Of a stretch of DNA of 64,000 nt, positions 34,001 to 37,839 are shown piece by piece. How positions within the stretch are numbered: the first letter of the stretch is position 1; the number at the start of each line of letters is the position of its first letter. A program made the translations under genes and the position numbers. Under the pieces are notes generated by a model that did no database searches, had not been told where the DNA came from, and was given only the letters and a program-made list of their open reading frames with translations. Origin of the DNA: JBBSJZ01 sp041751935 (GTDB lineage: Bacteria; Planctomycetota; Planctomycetia; Pirellulales; Pirellulaceae); NCBI GenBank assembly GCA_041751935.1, contig JBGSIA010000068.1, forward strand, positions 3,478-67,477. Reading direction: 5' to 3'.

Positions 34001-36309
34001 TGCGTGAGGCCTCCGATTTGACTGCTTGATGCACCGACAACGTAATTGACTTGCGTGCCATCGGCGAGGCTAGCCAGATCGACATCGTTGATGGCATCGT
34101 TCGTCGGATCAACTGTCGTGTTTCCATCGTCGTTGACAAAGGCTGGATCGATCGCCAACGGCCCACCTGGAGCCCACATCACCGACTTGTTGAGAACTTG
34201 CTCTGACTGTACCGTCGAATCGGTGCGATAGACGACTTCATCGCCAGTCTGCCAACCATGACTGGGGATGGTTATCTCGTCTCGTGACGCGTTCACCGCA
34301 CTTTGCGGCGTGAAATTTCTAACGGGCGTGCTAAACCGCAACACATGATCGCCACCGACGCCTGCGGCAGTCAAGTCTACCGTCACGACTGGCTGGGCCA
34401 CCGTAGCAAGCTTGAATGTCCGTGACGAACCCGCGCCAGCGAGATCCTTGATGATGTAGGTTTCGCCACCGGCTAAACCACCGATCGCTTGAGATTCGAC
34501 GTTGGAATCATCGCTTGCGGTCAGGTAGATGACTTCCGTTCCATTGGCAAGTTCATCCAAGTTCGGGAAATCGGCTGTGGTGACTGTGATCGTGTCGGTG
34601 GAGAGATTAACGGCGATCGCAGAGTCGAAAGCACCATATCGGAAACTCTCAAATGACTGATTCGGAGTGCCAGATGGGTTGAGCGCGCTAGACTTCAAGT
34701 CGATTGCTTGCTCTCGCACCACTTGAAAGTGATTCGCGTCAATCACAACAACGAACAATCGATCACCATCGACCAAACTATCAAACGGTGTCGCAGTGCC
34801 ACTGGATCGTGTCGCTGTGTAGACAACCTCGTCGCCGGTTTGCAATCCATGGTTGGCAAGTGTGACGATCTCAGTAGGCGTTGTATATGAACTAGCCGAT
34901 AACGAAGTTGCGTTGATCGACCCCGCAGCGGTGATCTTTCCGTCGACAATGGTTTCGATTGTTGCATCGTCAAAGGCAAGTGCCAACGCTAGTACAACTC
35001 CCCCGGCGGACTCGGAGGTTACTTCTGACTCAGCTTCGTTCTCAATCTCACCGCCTGCGCGAACACTGACGTTTCCACCAGTCGACTCGATCACTGTGGT
35101 TGAAGCGATCGTCGTTCGGCTGAGAGTATCCGAGATCGTCAGTCCGAATGCGGCTCCGAAGGTCACTTTTCCGCTGCCTGGGGCACCCTGGATGTGAGTC
35201 TTGCTTTGCAGTGACGCGGTTGTACCGATCTCCGATTCGACATTGATGTTTCCACTCGCGCTGATGTTCGTCGTGCCGAGCAGTTGAATTTCCGCATGCG
35301 TATTAGCAATACTGACTCCAGCACTCACCGGTGCCCCCGAGCCATCCTCGCGGTTGGCGATTGCGTTGGTCGTCGCGTCGGTAACCGCTTTGGCAACGAT
35401 CGATACGTCACCGGAACTCGCGGTGATATGTGTGTTTGTCAGAACGATATCGCTGTGACTTTCGCGAATCATGACCGCCAACGGAATCGACGGCCCCCAC
35501 TTGCCGTAGGCATACTGCATGGCATCGTTGCTGAAGCCCGATGCGTACTCCGGCACGACGTCGTCGAGGTTTTGGTCTTCGGCTGTGGCGTGGATGGTAA
35601 CGTTGTTGCCAGTGATCGTCGCCGAACCAATGTTGATATCGACTTCTTTCTTGCCAATGCCGAACGGACGCACCGGACTCAATAGCGATGAAACTCGCTC
35701 GGCAACAATGCTCACATTGCCCGATGCGTCTAGCGTAGCGCTGTTTCCGATTGTGATGCTGCGATCTCCGGTAAAGAAGTCCGCGATATCGATGGGCAGG
35801 TTCGAGCCAACGGTCAATCCGACTTCGCTACCCACGCTGTGCAGCGAAATATCGTCCGCGGAAATTGAGACGTTTGGGTTGATCGTAATGACTTCGGCGG
35901 TGATGGAAATATCCACGCCGGCTGGCAACGTGAAACTGTTTTGGATCGTCACGCTGTCGTTGAACAGCCCCCCGTCAACTGACAACGAGGTAATTGTGGC
36001 AAGCGAGTAAACGCCATCACCGCTTGCGGCGCCCGAGACCGTTAAGTGAGTCGCGTTAGCGGACAGCACAATCGTATCACCGGCGATTGCTGAGCCTTCA
36101 ACGATCACAGCCGCCAGTAGTTGCCTCGCCTCAAGCGACTCCATCGTCGAGCGTCGGCTGCGTACTCGGTTCCGCGAAGTGTTTTTGCGAGTACGGGTCT
36201 TGGAAAGTTTCGAGGTTGTAGCGGAACGACGGCGCAGCTTCTCTAGCAGAAAATCAAATTTCATCGCGAAATATCCCAAATCCATTCGGGGAAAAAGGTC
36301 CGCGGCCAT
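10039..36309 (-). CDS. Giant LEPR-XLL-type adhesin with RTX repeats, about 8,750 residues
   Basis: A single uninterrupted minus-strand frame of 8,756 codons (41% of the window) encodes a predicted surface or secreted giant protein. In order: a strongly basic N-terminus with LEARQLL (residues 59-65), a planctomycete LEPR-XLL-like export motif; a beta-helix-like stretch (70-475); at least eight degenerate HGL-TG repeats (about 477-1275); a long region of 60-70-residue repeats rich in Ala/Gly/Val/Asp, like filamentous (LktA/FHA-type) adhesins (about 1330-3670); further beta-helix-like sequence with five YxYLG-type modules (about 2760-5500); Calx-beta-like domains (about 6470-6770); RTX nonapeptides GGxGxDxL (about 7040-8380 and 8610-8680) around a PKD-like domain. 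Met16 (36264, MKFDFLLEKLRRRS) is a more family-like start. No transporter genes for it lie nearby. Adhesion, matrix or defence roles are inference. Confidence 0.9.
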   Translation of the reverse strand: MAADLFPRMDLGYFAMKFDFLLEKLRRRSATTSKLSKTRTRKNTSRNRVRSRRSTMESLEARQLLAAVIVEGSAIAGDTIVLSANATHLTVSGAASGDGVYSLATITSLSVDGGLFNDSVTIQNSFTLPAGVDISITAEVITINPNVSISADDISLHSVGSEVGLTVGSNLPIDIADFFTGDRSITIGNSATLDASGNVSIVAERVSSLLSPVRPFGIGKKEVDINIGSATITGNNVTIHATAEDQNLDDVVPEYASGFSNDAMQYAYGKWGPSIPLAVMIRESHSDIVLTNTHITASSGDVSIVAKAVTDATTNAIANREDGSGAPVSAGVSIANTHAEIQLLGTTNISASGNINVESEIGTTASLQSKTHIQGAPGSGKVTFGAAFGLTISDTLSRTTIASTTVIESTGGNVSVRAGGEIENEAESEVTSESAGGVVLALALAFDDATIETIVDGKITAAGSINATSLSASSYTTPTEIVTLANHGLQTGDEVVYTATRSSGTATPFDSLVDGDRLFVVVIDANHFQVVREQAIDLKSSALNPSGTPNQSFESFRYGAFDSAIAVNLSTDTITVTTADFPNLDELANGTEVIYLTASDDSNVESQAIGGLAGGETYIIKDLAGAGSSRTFKLATVAQPVVTVDLTAAGVGGDHVLRFSTPVRNFTPQSAVNASRDEITIPSHGWQTGDEVVYRTDSTVQSEQVLNKSVMWAPGGPLAIDPAFVNDDGNTTVDPTNDAINDVDLASLADGTQVNYVVGASSSQIGGLTHNATYYVLQNDDGSISLASSPANFNARIRVNLTSLGSGVNHSFLPVIADVAADTILVPNHGLFTGEPIQYFAGRTAGTANTPGSPSVGLADSGNYFAIRIDDNHIQVANSRANALSGTQHNLVGSYFDNDYQSFTSTTTSIEFDATRTDFVIDEAADTLLLPGHGLVTGTKVTYDNDTAISLGGLTTGTDYYVVVDSVDTNKISLSSTDPLAGAATLLQLTRPATATLGQHTLSVVPGDANLNEDTIFLPGHDLAEGDKVRYTHSVAATSIGGLSRNATYEVVEINGNRIGLRPVTPTGDIPAAAIDFAAGAVAGVTHSIEVLDPDDGTTVERTLNFTPNRLTGTNPSGLVSFNPTDQATVVVSDFNPGNNVLGDSIRIVSHGFDTGDVVRYLSDGATQSIGGLTPGTEYKIVVADADHIRLQTMADADIDLTSAAIGGRHAFSFTRMVSLPDQPIGGLSDAATYYVVVIDANTIRLSESPESAIDAQPLTIHASTSDDTEHRFANIRNAQGVVIASTLQSKNISIGAAEVGDEPNARSLKDRVKSGVSSVARKLVGNLSKTKKSETKGNDASGTFGASAGVSVNDVSHVVTTTVGSAAEIESAAHLTVTTEIVNKISTRATGTVESTPGNDSNGNSKAKFAGGVAISLGDYTNTANTLIDSNAKIDASYESTISSLVKYPFFLGDLTLDNFIKTLQGDREFAETSRELLETLFGSIHFINGGASTAAVSEDKAKPDDSAARTAVTGALVMSNYHTTSTAIIGEDAQVNQKLALQTNDQAVHVGADIKMRLIQGAGPIEPDGIKESVDRLLKSNEAGKAGIGGSFVITGIENHTEAVIRRGAMVRTGDDEKLNVSAEEDLFLLTASAQSGKSGGVGLSGALDYLEQNSTTIAHVQDGVSIQTGMLDISAESTQKNISFVGGVQRAKTAGVGVSVGIVHGDRVTLAILGDRPDFAGDIHATKTTDITAHEVNVDASTGGYLYTIGIAGVSTSNTKKDAVASGATPAAGSGGGVGPGDTAKRSGLGLAGDAMWNEVSHETRAIVDTTGTIHMNGGHLSVNATDTAYIVAASGAASLVQADNTAVGLAGSFARNIIDTATTATLSHATVTGAGDVSIDAERTGDLYAFSAGLAIAKTSTGARGDKNYGGSIAGSFSWNTIDTTIDASIDGANVNAAGDVTVTSLDEQEILAIGGGVGITIGKGLGIGAGVGINDIASAAGASITNSDVTTTGSGDVTISSTSDPRIHAVGFSVGAGSFGLAGTVGLNTIDGSTTAIVDQSTVDAAGAITLGAVDTSEIISDAGGVALGIKGPQAGSSGSVSGALGAAVAINTIGQGSGSEIAARVINSDLTAGDEIVVSAQDQVVIDALTIAGAIAIAAGTQGSTVGVAAVGAGGRNTITMNVEATVTASSTLDAGDRVAVTATDQSAIRTDAIGAAASLAGGTGNGAAIALGVSIAFNEINNNVIALLANSSVTQATDVEVSAQAYGDEKLTLAQTGINAVTAAQLDDASSEDSDDSETVSNEYAIDQADDDAILGRIYQQILDNDGETLPTGYERSVKLAKIAEGSWLFADELSGKTYAIRQQGSDLVVFDTSISAMAVAASLSLGGGSGSALSVAGGGAFTENVVTNKVNATIQSSSIITTGDVDAAASNTAAISSTVVAAALAAAISGSNSAGAAIGAAVAHNFIGFNSSGNRDAASTTALIDSTSIDAGGEVGVNAVSGEQIGTVVFAASVAISGGSSNALALTGAGAQAVNKIAADAIASLENIASGTFTANDVTVAAQDNAAIRSLAGAAALGISVAGNVGVAVAVGVGLAKNVIDTQTVATIDSVSLQQIASATVTVPETETVPEHDVTFNFRDRAVNTVNVTATSTGSIDSLAFAASVAAGFAGSGGGAIAGAGAEATNEITADTLASIENATINAAGDVNVGASSDAHIDSTVAAIAVALAGGGSGAVGAAIGVSLARNLIGYSNNPSVTPDFTTASPRSIVISTGDKIQVAEGPGGGDIYEYLGVASLSDPDAGDANADNWISHIDFNDPSKWKRVDVSIDRSETHAIVQDSSIIAAGTLDVNSVAASDIEARVYSASVAISGSGGGSVGLAGAGLGVTNRIAMDVVAQINGNGLAPSIVPYLGVDGEYIRDLSNDALHNFIGTNVPTIHTSAVNVSADDTSVIDSEAAAVSVAAAFSSGGSLGIAIGVSIAENTINNIVDASINGVDGGIVTTGLADLSIAQITIEGVDEFGDPTSQVIDVPGITNERGGNVDISASEDATVSSLSAAAAVSLAFSGGASGAFSGAGAKARNVIENRVTATIDSSDVTADGIYVHDSLGTLAGIAPASVIVSSSNDSDIDSTVAAISAAVAGGSFAGAGSIGVSIAENLIGDQSATGTDRSGVYASIVDSMVAANTDLQAIANSTETLSTTSAAGSVAIAAGIGGAAAGSGATSSSTLASDTHAWVENSNLIAGNDIDVKAIANTTIVKAEAYGAALAAAPAAVTVNVTLIDNTINNDVQAWIDGDSDHAIVAGNNIEVLANVEKAHVEQVTGVSASVSAGGFTASGGGLHLKNVINNTVSAAVTGGIPVMADGLVTVSADEDAKLSADAAGVTVAISLGAALGVALVENTISSTISSIVTNSTLSGNEVTIVANSDANVEKTTSVGVSASLVGAQGNNSDAEISTSVTATADGSTLEAAELLTISATANNHARAVANGGAFGAIAVGAMTADITQGRGTSVKEVIAQIGNNSIVNAGRISLQAQTFDDLLAQTIAAGGGVISASAADSSVTSDQETLARIGTGAVINTGALGIVSSSTQAADSSADAYSVGLGTGAGGGTSNTLTGDARVEIAGGAQVFATNVIIGANNNVEKDGDVGNSNLRSGSAGLASVTVLTSSTDIGTLSNHLTATVDIQPGALIDVNGGDNANPGILKIDAKTRVRAYDVVRIESVSGYGVTTGISNLDSYTDAAINVTGASLINRRGDVILATQTDSALRPSSNLFAAGANVAGGADANANSTIGNTINLSGAHIRGGEVRLQAGRDSFQVPNLIDNSSNIELTTVSLGPSIAVGTPDANVTWNNTVNVVGNSVVEGFKDVNLIAERSLDIPVLATTDGMVMSLSAVPYGYSVGSNVDINPTSNVNVAAGSEITAGLYNKSVLAVRSTVIDALNPARLALADPNLAGTEQDPGMFSATDYTWAEGKGLTLDPEIAYHFSPLNLESVKLGVSTGTVVKVVANANGGGTVGLYYRFVPDTVDSVEVVLDTEDYSDTSRWLPLTAYQTSQVDAFLADQEGYTVSAPPVGQAEYDASDVGIYDSDIGKNFATDLNGKFYMIKNPDIASPTLSYRNVGNLLVAQREETLSFMASHSNNPEALARYQVQLEQIDRTLEDLGLIESVDTIQNGVTVPITVIRQELDAMFIDMPDVYAAPGSVFIESRTNTRAGEIVARSGSSITIANHTPFIPIVADAIVRDNRRVVVIEDELTQLTPGNLFINWQIPSDVTEVTGDGFGTGVISITNSPLPPSQFAQYGLSASPSSAPQDLYMLGDVVNENGIVTISNPAGSINVSGDVRGSSVTINSGRDFNLNTQDWLHTNRDPRQYINYQPLRASVFNVPGNTVTRAFENANAINVPQYRTVKIFGFTFRLPIAASNLSLQSSIDQNESKIVAQGAITVTARYLNVNGLIQSGVDTITVNVGANFHQNSTTSSLLKSDGTPLTGIDFGTTAGATPIPVNGYYDAAQGAIVINPINPTGGRITLAGELFSTGNGRLVSAFGYANIDIDNQSQYKLVLSEVDTTTNRVGEIILIDSSLLTKTVFRRDANGITEENYLGTPPSATATTRNEVSGITYVLTAPAVTGNVSTTSYYPGVADQYSDVAGNGDLQYVWVEGQEKTRIVVQKFEKKSFNLFGDNAFGDLLVKDSSFKWETTNFRDAQPLLESEALVRLTPSDPLVYADGKAYTIEYSQAIDGTVDIDPGDIVRVIAGHNAGGTVGAYYRYDGGVSVDIDLSAQNYGAAPWTLTSAPSNPNASNLVNSDYVNQGQETERWSTGGGWLRKKTRHTKVTTTTGLTDYYTHTLRADYPIEIGFVGGSTASTVDIRSARDVVLQGDVDVPEGSTVKFTSTLGSVLGASTVGFYGVSPEIVVGGNVDVNVETGNEPVKVTAGGTVRIDGITPAVTQIVSQFASFGSFAAPDVGVGDSSSEFIFQPFAMFADGSGTTMSSEGVITIDFIDADGDVFINAAEGIVALNANSLVRGQQVELRTKRGSIGTSDLPIRVDSHENNIGGLAAYASGDIYIVEVDGDLLLSSPTYYSSAQNEAETGFDGIAVRSLTGEVYLTTINGDIVDGIEEVRVAPTAEEIDALNTKLAIYGAEAQAAAELAIINDENIATVKYHDYWRNVRDSVAGITPDGTLTTASIDFGTDTITTTVAHNLQSGAEIRLDGDQIGLNDNFTYYVVVVSPTQVKLAPSRFDAAIDPNGRVLDLVEGVDFIAANTKFDRYAYTSDAPDIADDTMGLAADLINNPYDPDYIFHFTQNEKDARIAERVREATELANPISGTLRRFLFPETEGLGSVDPGAGGSETLNILAAGITLTVGDTDDHVNPPTGRVGSLSGIQTLVMENGFDGLTEDQKAFLADSTVEDIIGLRYVTYRYLGANDAAYDFQTADFADINVWERVEPDFNTTDDIGPIAITIGQTVLVELDSVSYGWYEYLGSDPTVTFATEDYSVASRWSRINTTHKSVDTLDPPGTLVGDELTAVLNTGELVADTTTLGRVTIQIVDDVNIQITSVGELIVAAEGDVAIHAIDDLRVESVVTSGGVRLTSTGELLDTASGDAAIIALGNVNLDGQVVRGSITDTALRVLVGTDGALSGSSAGNFTVIQGDADQTVNGALQSFSDLTVLRAYAGDTIDIEVTAGDLLIGKLEAVTAILLTASGSILDGGDPASPDEWNLFTPSATLVASTGSIGAASNAIDLRVTGELNVTAANNVFLRSDLSLVLDNLTSLGSLVEIDVTGALSIGRLIATNATTTITTTDDVLDGRETTTDGQPDGLANIETRFLVIGATSTVGNRSTIGTAINPLEIDTSTGGIGSLTADADLSIWIAETDGDLFIARVASGIGDVTIFGVANLLDNAVDNLADVVGRHIELRAGDDEISGSIGSSTNDLEVDTNTNDDVLAGRLSAFAPGSLDITEVSNNLVIGTVHSTAAGRIRLTLPDTNGGTENLIIDAASTFSNDDGEILLQVGDDVEISENASVTATTTVTIEADFGSVDPGLGATIDIRHEIAAPVVNLFGQGDEDFVWLKHLTAGQYNVDMRGGTDQTDIVLDQMGKERVSVTDSGNPDDGADVLTVHGTSQEDTFLVRQYFVALLQTDLDGDFTNDYERIDYDETINGRLRINSYAGDDRFVVDDNSVATTLDGGEDQDSFQIGQVFGANPNLTGTATDHDNDPSTPDQYVSGVQIGDEIATTAITRGHLSRGISKPMVIYGGNGSDTFTVYSNKATLRMEGEAGNDTFLVRAFIIEAEAVVEGGDGDDIVEYNINAPVSINGGDGQDRVVAVGSEADDSFVITANGIFGAGLNIAIDGVEEAIEIDGLEGNDSFFLLGTAANVVYTIIGGLGSDFISIGGDVTQTIVSGGTEGTSSVLNHGSISSDNNYNNASIAGVGVTISGGVETGAAGIVTLTQSNGFTAVIEDVASVFDIGKTLAENDADNELIGAYDTYTIAMAVDRSQYDATKAYMTVSAAGSSKTLGDENNPAGSIELSIDDGVTWLPSIVLVFDASSDATWSDPRTIRVRGISDNIEEGELLATINHTLITETTSVDTDVIARAEQLQSFPISDLRVTLYDDDKGGLIIRELGDSTEVLEGPDGFTDSYTIQLTSQPTADVVVTLDHDGQISTSAATLTFTSANWNVPQTVIITAVDDALPEDFMSRELTLTLASSDLAFDSSNTGFEGSVSVTVLDNDTASAVIVESEGSTIVNRNDANSTDSYTLRLTKAPTETVSVPVYTDGQTLVSVDGGNTFFDKTNPPSLVFTTTNWMTPQTVIVKADPSFTASSTQPTKTFTASPHQTSMFQGPVVVRGGVSGESRDLVIAIMLPTETPAAPDPLDDFTNESVQTDTLVVFNDASNTEASITPESALTVTPTNLSGINMGTTDVTYTDDFGNNITILAGINYYDLEVVEVLMGSGNDIININSTAPGTITVIHGGGNTEIAPGVMGGDTFNVTAGGVDGDLDIENDVDAPLILLGDTFQNGIRYSGASGRGTGNGISYADFGNDVFNITSTFGVTVYGGLGNDIINGGSGDDLLLGGGGDDSINGSVGNDTIFGDAGLNADLTTRMDLAASVLTLVHAPTMLTTLEKEAIGTTDDFAINYDAVTGGDDDLFGNDGDDLIFGDHGSITMAKIVLEDDNGTPADPNDDTPAKHALLLLTGRGVAVAASESTDVGGSDYITGDDGNDRIFGGFGTDYINYDRNANPLTPESGDDILVGDNGQLTFYHEGGVAGGDGRGVLQIAESIAYQDGSSDYITAGDGRKIILGGAGGDQLLAGSDATSDLILGDEGVANFDPITGLIASVQTKDPDQGGDDVITAGNASNVLIGGAGGDDITGGDARDVILGDNGQATFNELGELIFIETTDHAIGGNDVVHSGDGDDVVLGGAAVDTIFGGAGLDTLMGDNGSIDYTLDADLTTLDQIITTAPTIGGMDVINGEADNDIIIGGTGADTLSGGLGHDILLGDHGEVDFRRPVDKRVISRFTGAADGGGDDTIDGDDGDDFVFGGQGNDTIRGGAGQDDLVGGHNVPFGADSDDHIDGGDDADVILGDNGTITRTLLSAQLGTWENYLAPFDFITIREVQPFDDRDLISGNDTIYGVTGQDILRGQRGDDEIHGGDDSDEIIGGLGSDNLFGDAGQDFILADAGQILRDLNADATPQLNSDGTWHRDLLTEEIGRVTDIIPMDPTGLGTPPADLAVRLLGADRIVFASVELPSGAKSINPDSGQSQTVALLIDLVDANNDTIDGGDDNDVILGQRGDDTISGGAGNDTLIGDHGINTAPMETDLPQMVDSIRLIGIDTGANLLSGFELVLPGFGQVIVAEMVAEPGDLVAERPRWDRVSNVNEVLSDIANNDSLAINDDLRIVPRVAVTPQFAGHSSMLDGNDTISGDDGDDLLFGDKMLVNSHLETGITAIDEAVNRATGAIAGVMFALDGLAMDRDVVRYELDSESNSEHTIRISSDTLNGGSGNDTVIGDNGIFELPATHAVPGAGTTAENASQLQRHLADLETVAEDAMQLVSTAHLGVIDTLLAASTAGASPANFVEYHEVVIGQDTIDGNDGDDMLVGGDGLLIAPLVTGSLADLPDSVIAPGLTVEALQTLESELRTQAGLEAVQLSERRDARSLQIASELSRRVPLSTIPFVASLDRTLDNDTIDGGAGDDTVIGDYGVIATPLVLVSPTTPTQLAELDRHVELLLDQIANRDRAAVAKSFDTHVGHQRLGESTTDAMTPSSRHGGIDGRWEIGQDTIDGSADDDILLGDNASIVSPLMIDDTGHQVSLRRSAYAMGFVDDALRSFNDNSALTRVNIDLREDVIDGGDGDDVVMGMLGDDELDGRNGNDTLLGGNGSDILRGGAGTNRLFDDGGDYPRLDLGESLGANRFDTTPSLTTQLLIDAATGAGTAAGWTPGNGAVNGDGGGNGDPDTPPPTVARTVTITGETNVVTGQLIVLSSAVTDLPGGAVARLLWEVTDALGTVVAVGSGDSFEFTPAAPGTYLATVSASDDANGVGTAVISIDAQDRRLVPDPANSGSFILVVGGTSLSDDIRLNNVPGTANSVEIRHSTGGAWTRIVYTNISRIDVYGGDSDDDVTASRLLTIPVRLYGGAGNDKLRGGLGNDYVDGGAGEDRMYGEAGSDILVGGLGADRLGGGDGEDLLVADQLTAESADSLLGRWTADGVSLADRITSLIDDLTAAIAADGASDDSDGDKGNDWYFSQLSDRVRTNSREQDVSTLF
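10270..10480 (-). repeat. C-terminal RTX calcium-binding nonapeptide block
   Basis: This part of the giant gene encodes consecutive GGxGxDxLxGGxGxD motifs (YGGAGNDKLRGGLGNDYVDG, then GGAGEDRMYGEAGSDILVGG), the calcium-binding beta-roll pattern. It sits about 80 residues from the C-terminus, the usual place for type I secretion substrates. Confidence 0.85.
11170..15190 (-). repeat. Main RTX calcium-binding repeat region
   Basis: About 1,340 residues of the giant protein hold many scattered RTX clusters, starting with VYGGLGNDIINGGSGDDLLL. Between them lie 60-100-residue spacers, some with acidic, loop-like sequence. By family knowledge these rolls fold on binding calcium outside the cell. Confidence 0.85.
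15990..16900 (-). other. Calx-beta-like domain region within the giant gene
   Basis: About 300 residues contain two to three repeats of the pattern xTVLDNDTA preceded by SYTIQLTSxPTADVxVTLxxDGQ and TFTSANWNVPQTVxITAVDD. The pattern is common in secreted planctomycete and marine bacterial proteins and recalls Calx-beta/cadherin-like folds. Exact domain borders cannot be set by eye. Confidence 0.6.
25300..32330 (-). repeat. Filamentous-adhesin-like repeat region within the giant gene
   Basis: About 2,300 residues are built of loosely repeated units of 60-70 residues. Each has an Ala/Gly/Val-rich core ending in AxNxI, then a short segment like VxASxxxAGDxVxVxAxD. More than 20 units can be followed. 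They resemble the filamentous (LktA/FHA-type) adhesins annotated in planctomycetes. At the DNA level the units have diverged, and I saw no long perfect repeats. Confidence 0.65.
32490..34880 (-). repeat. HGL-TG tandem protein repeats within the giant gene
   Basis: Eight or more units of about 70-100 residues share the pattern DxIxLPxHGLxTGxxVxY followed by IGGLxxGTxYYVVxxDxxxIxL (clear near 34840, 34250, 33820, 33500, 33240 and 32860). A lone extra copy sits at about 20600-20800. The units are far apart in sequence but keep the same order of motifs. Confidence 0.75.
36115..36144 (-). other. LEPR-XLL-like N-terminal motif of the giant protein
   Basis: The codons for MESLEARQLL (residues 56-65) follow an Arg/Lys-rich stretch and lead into AAVIVEG. 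Giant and surface proteins of Pirellulaceae often carry such a LEPRxLL motif after a basic N-terminus, which is thought to serve in export. Here the Pro is replaced by Ala. Confidence 0.75.
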
Positions 36310-36569
36310 CTTGGCCAGCGAGTTTCGGTCGTATTCATCCTGGACTTGACTAAAACCGAGGATTTTTGGACAGAAACTTTGAGCTGCGTGAATAATCGAT
36401 TAGGCGACATAACGCCAGATAGTTTCACGTTCATTTCGACAACAACAGCAAGATTGTTTTTTCGCACTTGCTCTTTTGCTGAGTGCCACTGTTTGCTAGA
36501 CGGAGTACCGAAACGTCACGTTCTCGTCGCAGCTCCAACCTGTCGCCACACCGAAGAAGTTCAGCCTTT
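36310..36569. other. Divergent intergenic region upstream of the giant and porin-like genes
   Basis: These 260 bases separate the two divergent genes. They must hold both promoters, but I found no pair of boxes with good spacing on either strand. No credible gene is present; the short open frames here look accidental. Confidence 0.5.
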
Positions 36570-37814
36570 ATGATTGATTCCAATTTGCCGTCGCTACAGA
36601 TACCTCGAGGACGCTTCCGTTGGGCAGCGATATATTTGCTCGTCATCCTGTCCACCGCCGCAACTTCAGCGTCGGCTCAACAGCCCTCGTCGGGTCAAAT
36701 GACGGTATCCGATGAGTTCGCGGAAATGCTGGCTCAAGCTGCGAAGGCGCCTGCGGGAACAAAACCGGTCGCACAAACAAACTATGCCCAAGCAGATCAG
36801 CCCAGTGATATCTGGAGCCAAGTCGCGGCGCTGCGTTCTCAGGTCCAGTCGCAAGACCTTGAACTCGCAGCACTACGACAGCAGCTACACACGCCCAGTA
36901 GCAATGCTGCTCGCTCCGGTGCATCACGTTGGTTTGTCACCTACGAAAGCGTGCTACTACAACCAGTGCAAAGCAACAGCGTGGGCATTCTTGTTGAGAC
37001 CACCGATGGTTACTCGGCAGTCGCGTTTCCCTGGCAACTGGAACACAGTCCTCGGATTCAAATGGGAAGTGAAGCCTCGGGAGATTCCTTGGGATGGCGA
37101 TTTCGTTACTGGACGTTCCGGCACAATGAATCCTTTGACGCCAACGACACTAATGGGCTGATTCCCATTGGCAACGAAGGTACCGTGGGTTACCTGAGCG
37201 AGGACGGTGATATTACGACAGGCTTGCAGTTTATCGAGAACGGGACGTTTATTAGCAGCATTCGCACCGATGTGCTGGATTGGGAATTCCAACGCGAGTT
37301 GGCTGAGCCAGTCGACGTCTACGGCGGTCTACGTTACGCAAAAATCGCCCAGGGCTATGCGGCATCTACTGACCAAGGCGCAGCGAATGCGTATTCCGAA
37401 TTTCGCGGAATTGGTCCCACCGTCGCCATGCGGTTCCTGCACAATTTGCCGCTAAATCGTTTGGCTCTGTTCGCAAACTTGCGTGGCTCACTGTTGTTTG
37501 GGCACAAAGAATTCTCGGTTGCCGATGACGTTAACAACATGCGCCAATCGCTTGGCGACATCGATCTTCGTTCGTTCGCCGATGGAGCTGATACGTTAGC
37601 CAGCAACGCTGAAATGCAACTCGGTTTACGGTACTCGGCGAGCGATTGGATGAACATCACGGTTGCAATCGAGGGCCAACATTACGCCAACGTTGGCGGA
37701 CCCAATCCGGTCGCTGTCTTTACCGGCCCCGATGGTGGATTGTCCACCGACAGTCCCATGGACGATAGCCTGAGCTTTCTCGGGTTGAGTCTGGGCGCAG
37801 AATTGATTTGGTAG
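36570..37814 (+). CDS. Lpg1974-like pore-forming outer membrane protein
   Basis: From the ATG at 36570 the protein has 414 residues. A signal peptide (about 1-36, hydrophobic core AAIYLLVILSTAATSASA, probable cleavage before QQPSSG) is followed by a short coiled coil (WSQVAALRSQVQSQDLELA) and a C-terminal beta-barrel-like part with alternating strands ending in an aromatic residue (LGLSLGAELIW). This layout is that of planctomycete proteins annotated as Lpg1974-family outer-membrane proteins; the coiled coil may tether the barrel to other envelope parts. The frame is open back to 36483, but the added 29 residues are Ser/Arg-rich and would bury the signal peptide. Its divergent position to the giant adhesin gene invites, but does not prove, a link in surface display. 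Confidence 0.75.
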   Translation: MIDSNLPSLQIPRGRFRWAAIYLLVILSTAATSASAQQPSSGQMTVSDEFAEMLAQAAKAPAGTKPVAQTNYAQADQPSDIWSQVAALRSQVQSQDLELAALRQQLHTPSSNAARSGASRWFVTYESVLLQPVQSNSVGILVETTDGYSAVAFPWQLEHSPRIQMGSEASGDSLGWRFRYWTFRHNESFDANDTNGLIPIGNEGTVGYLSEDGDITTGLQFIENGTFISSIRTDVLDWEFQRELAEPVDVYGGLRYAKIAQGYAASTDQGAANAYSEFRGIGPTVAMRFLHNLPLNRLALFANLRGSLLFGHKEFSVADDVNNMRQSLGDIDLRSFADGADTLASNAEMQLGLRYSASDWMNITVAIEGQHYANVGGPNPVAVFTGPDGGLSTDSPMDDSLSFLGLSLGAELIW

Positions 37815-37839
37815 TGTTACCTACTCAAAGCCATCGTCT

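Noticed and set aside
10073..36010. Many plus-strand and other-frame open frames inside the giant gene
   Set aside because: They mirror the GC-skewed repeat codons of the giant gene, lack domains and ribosome-binding sites, and are shadows.
36346..36573. 75-codon frame in the divergent region
   Set aside because: No ribosome-binding site or recognisable domain; it ends within the start of the porin-like gene.
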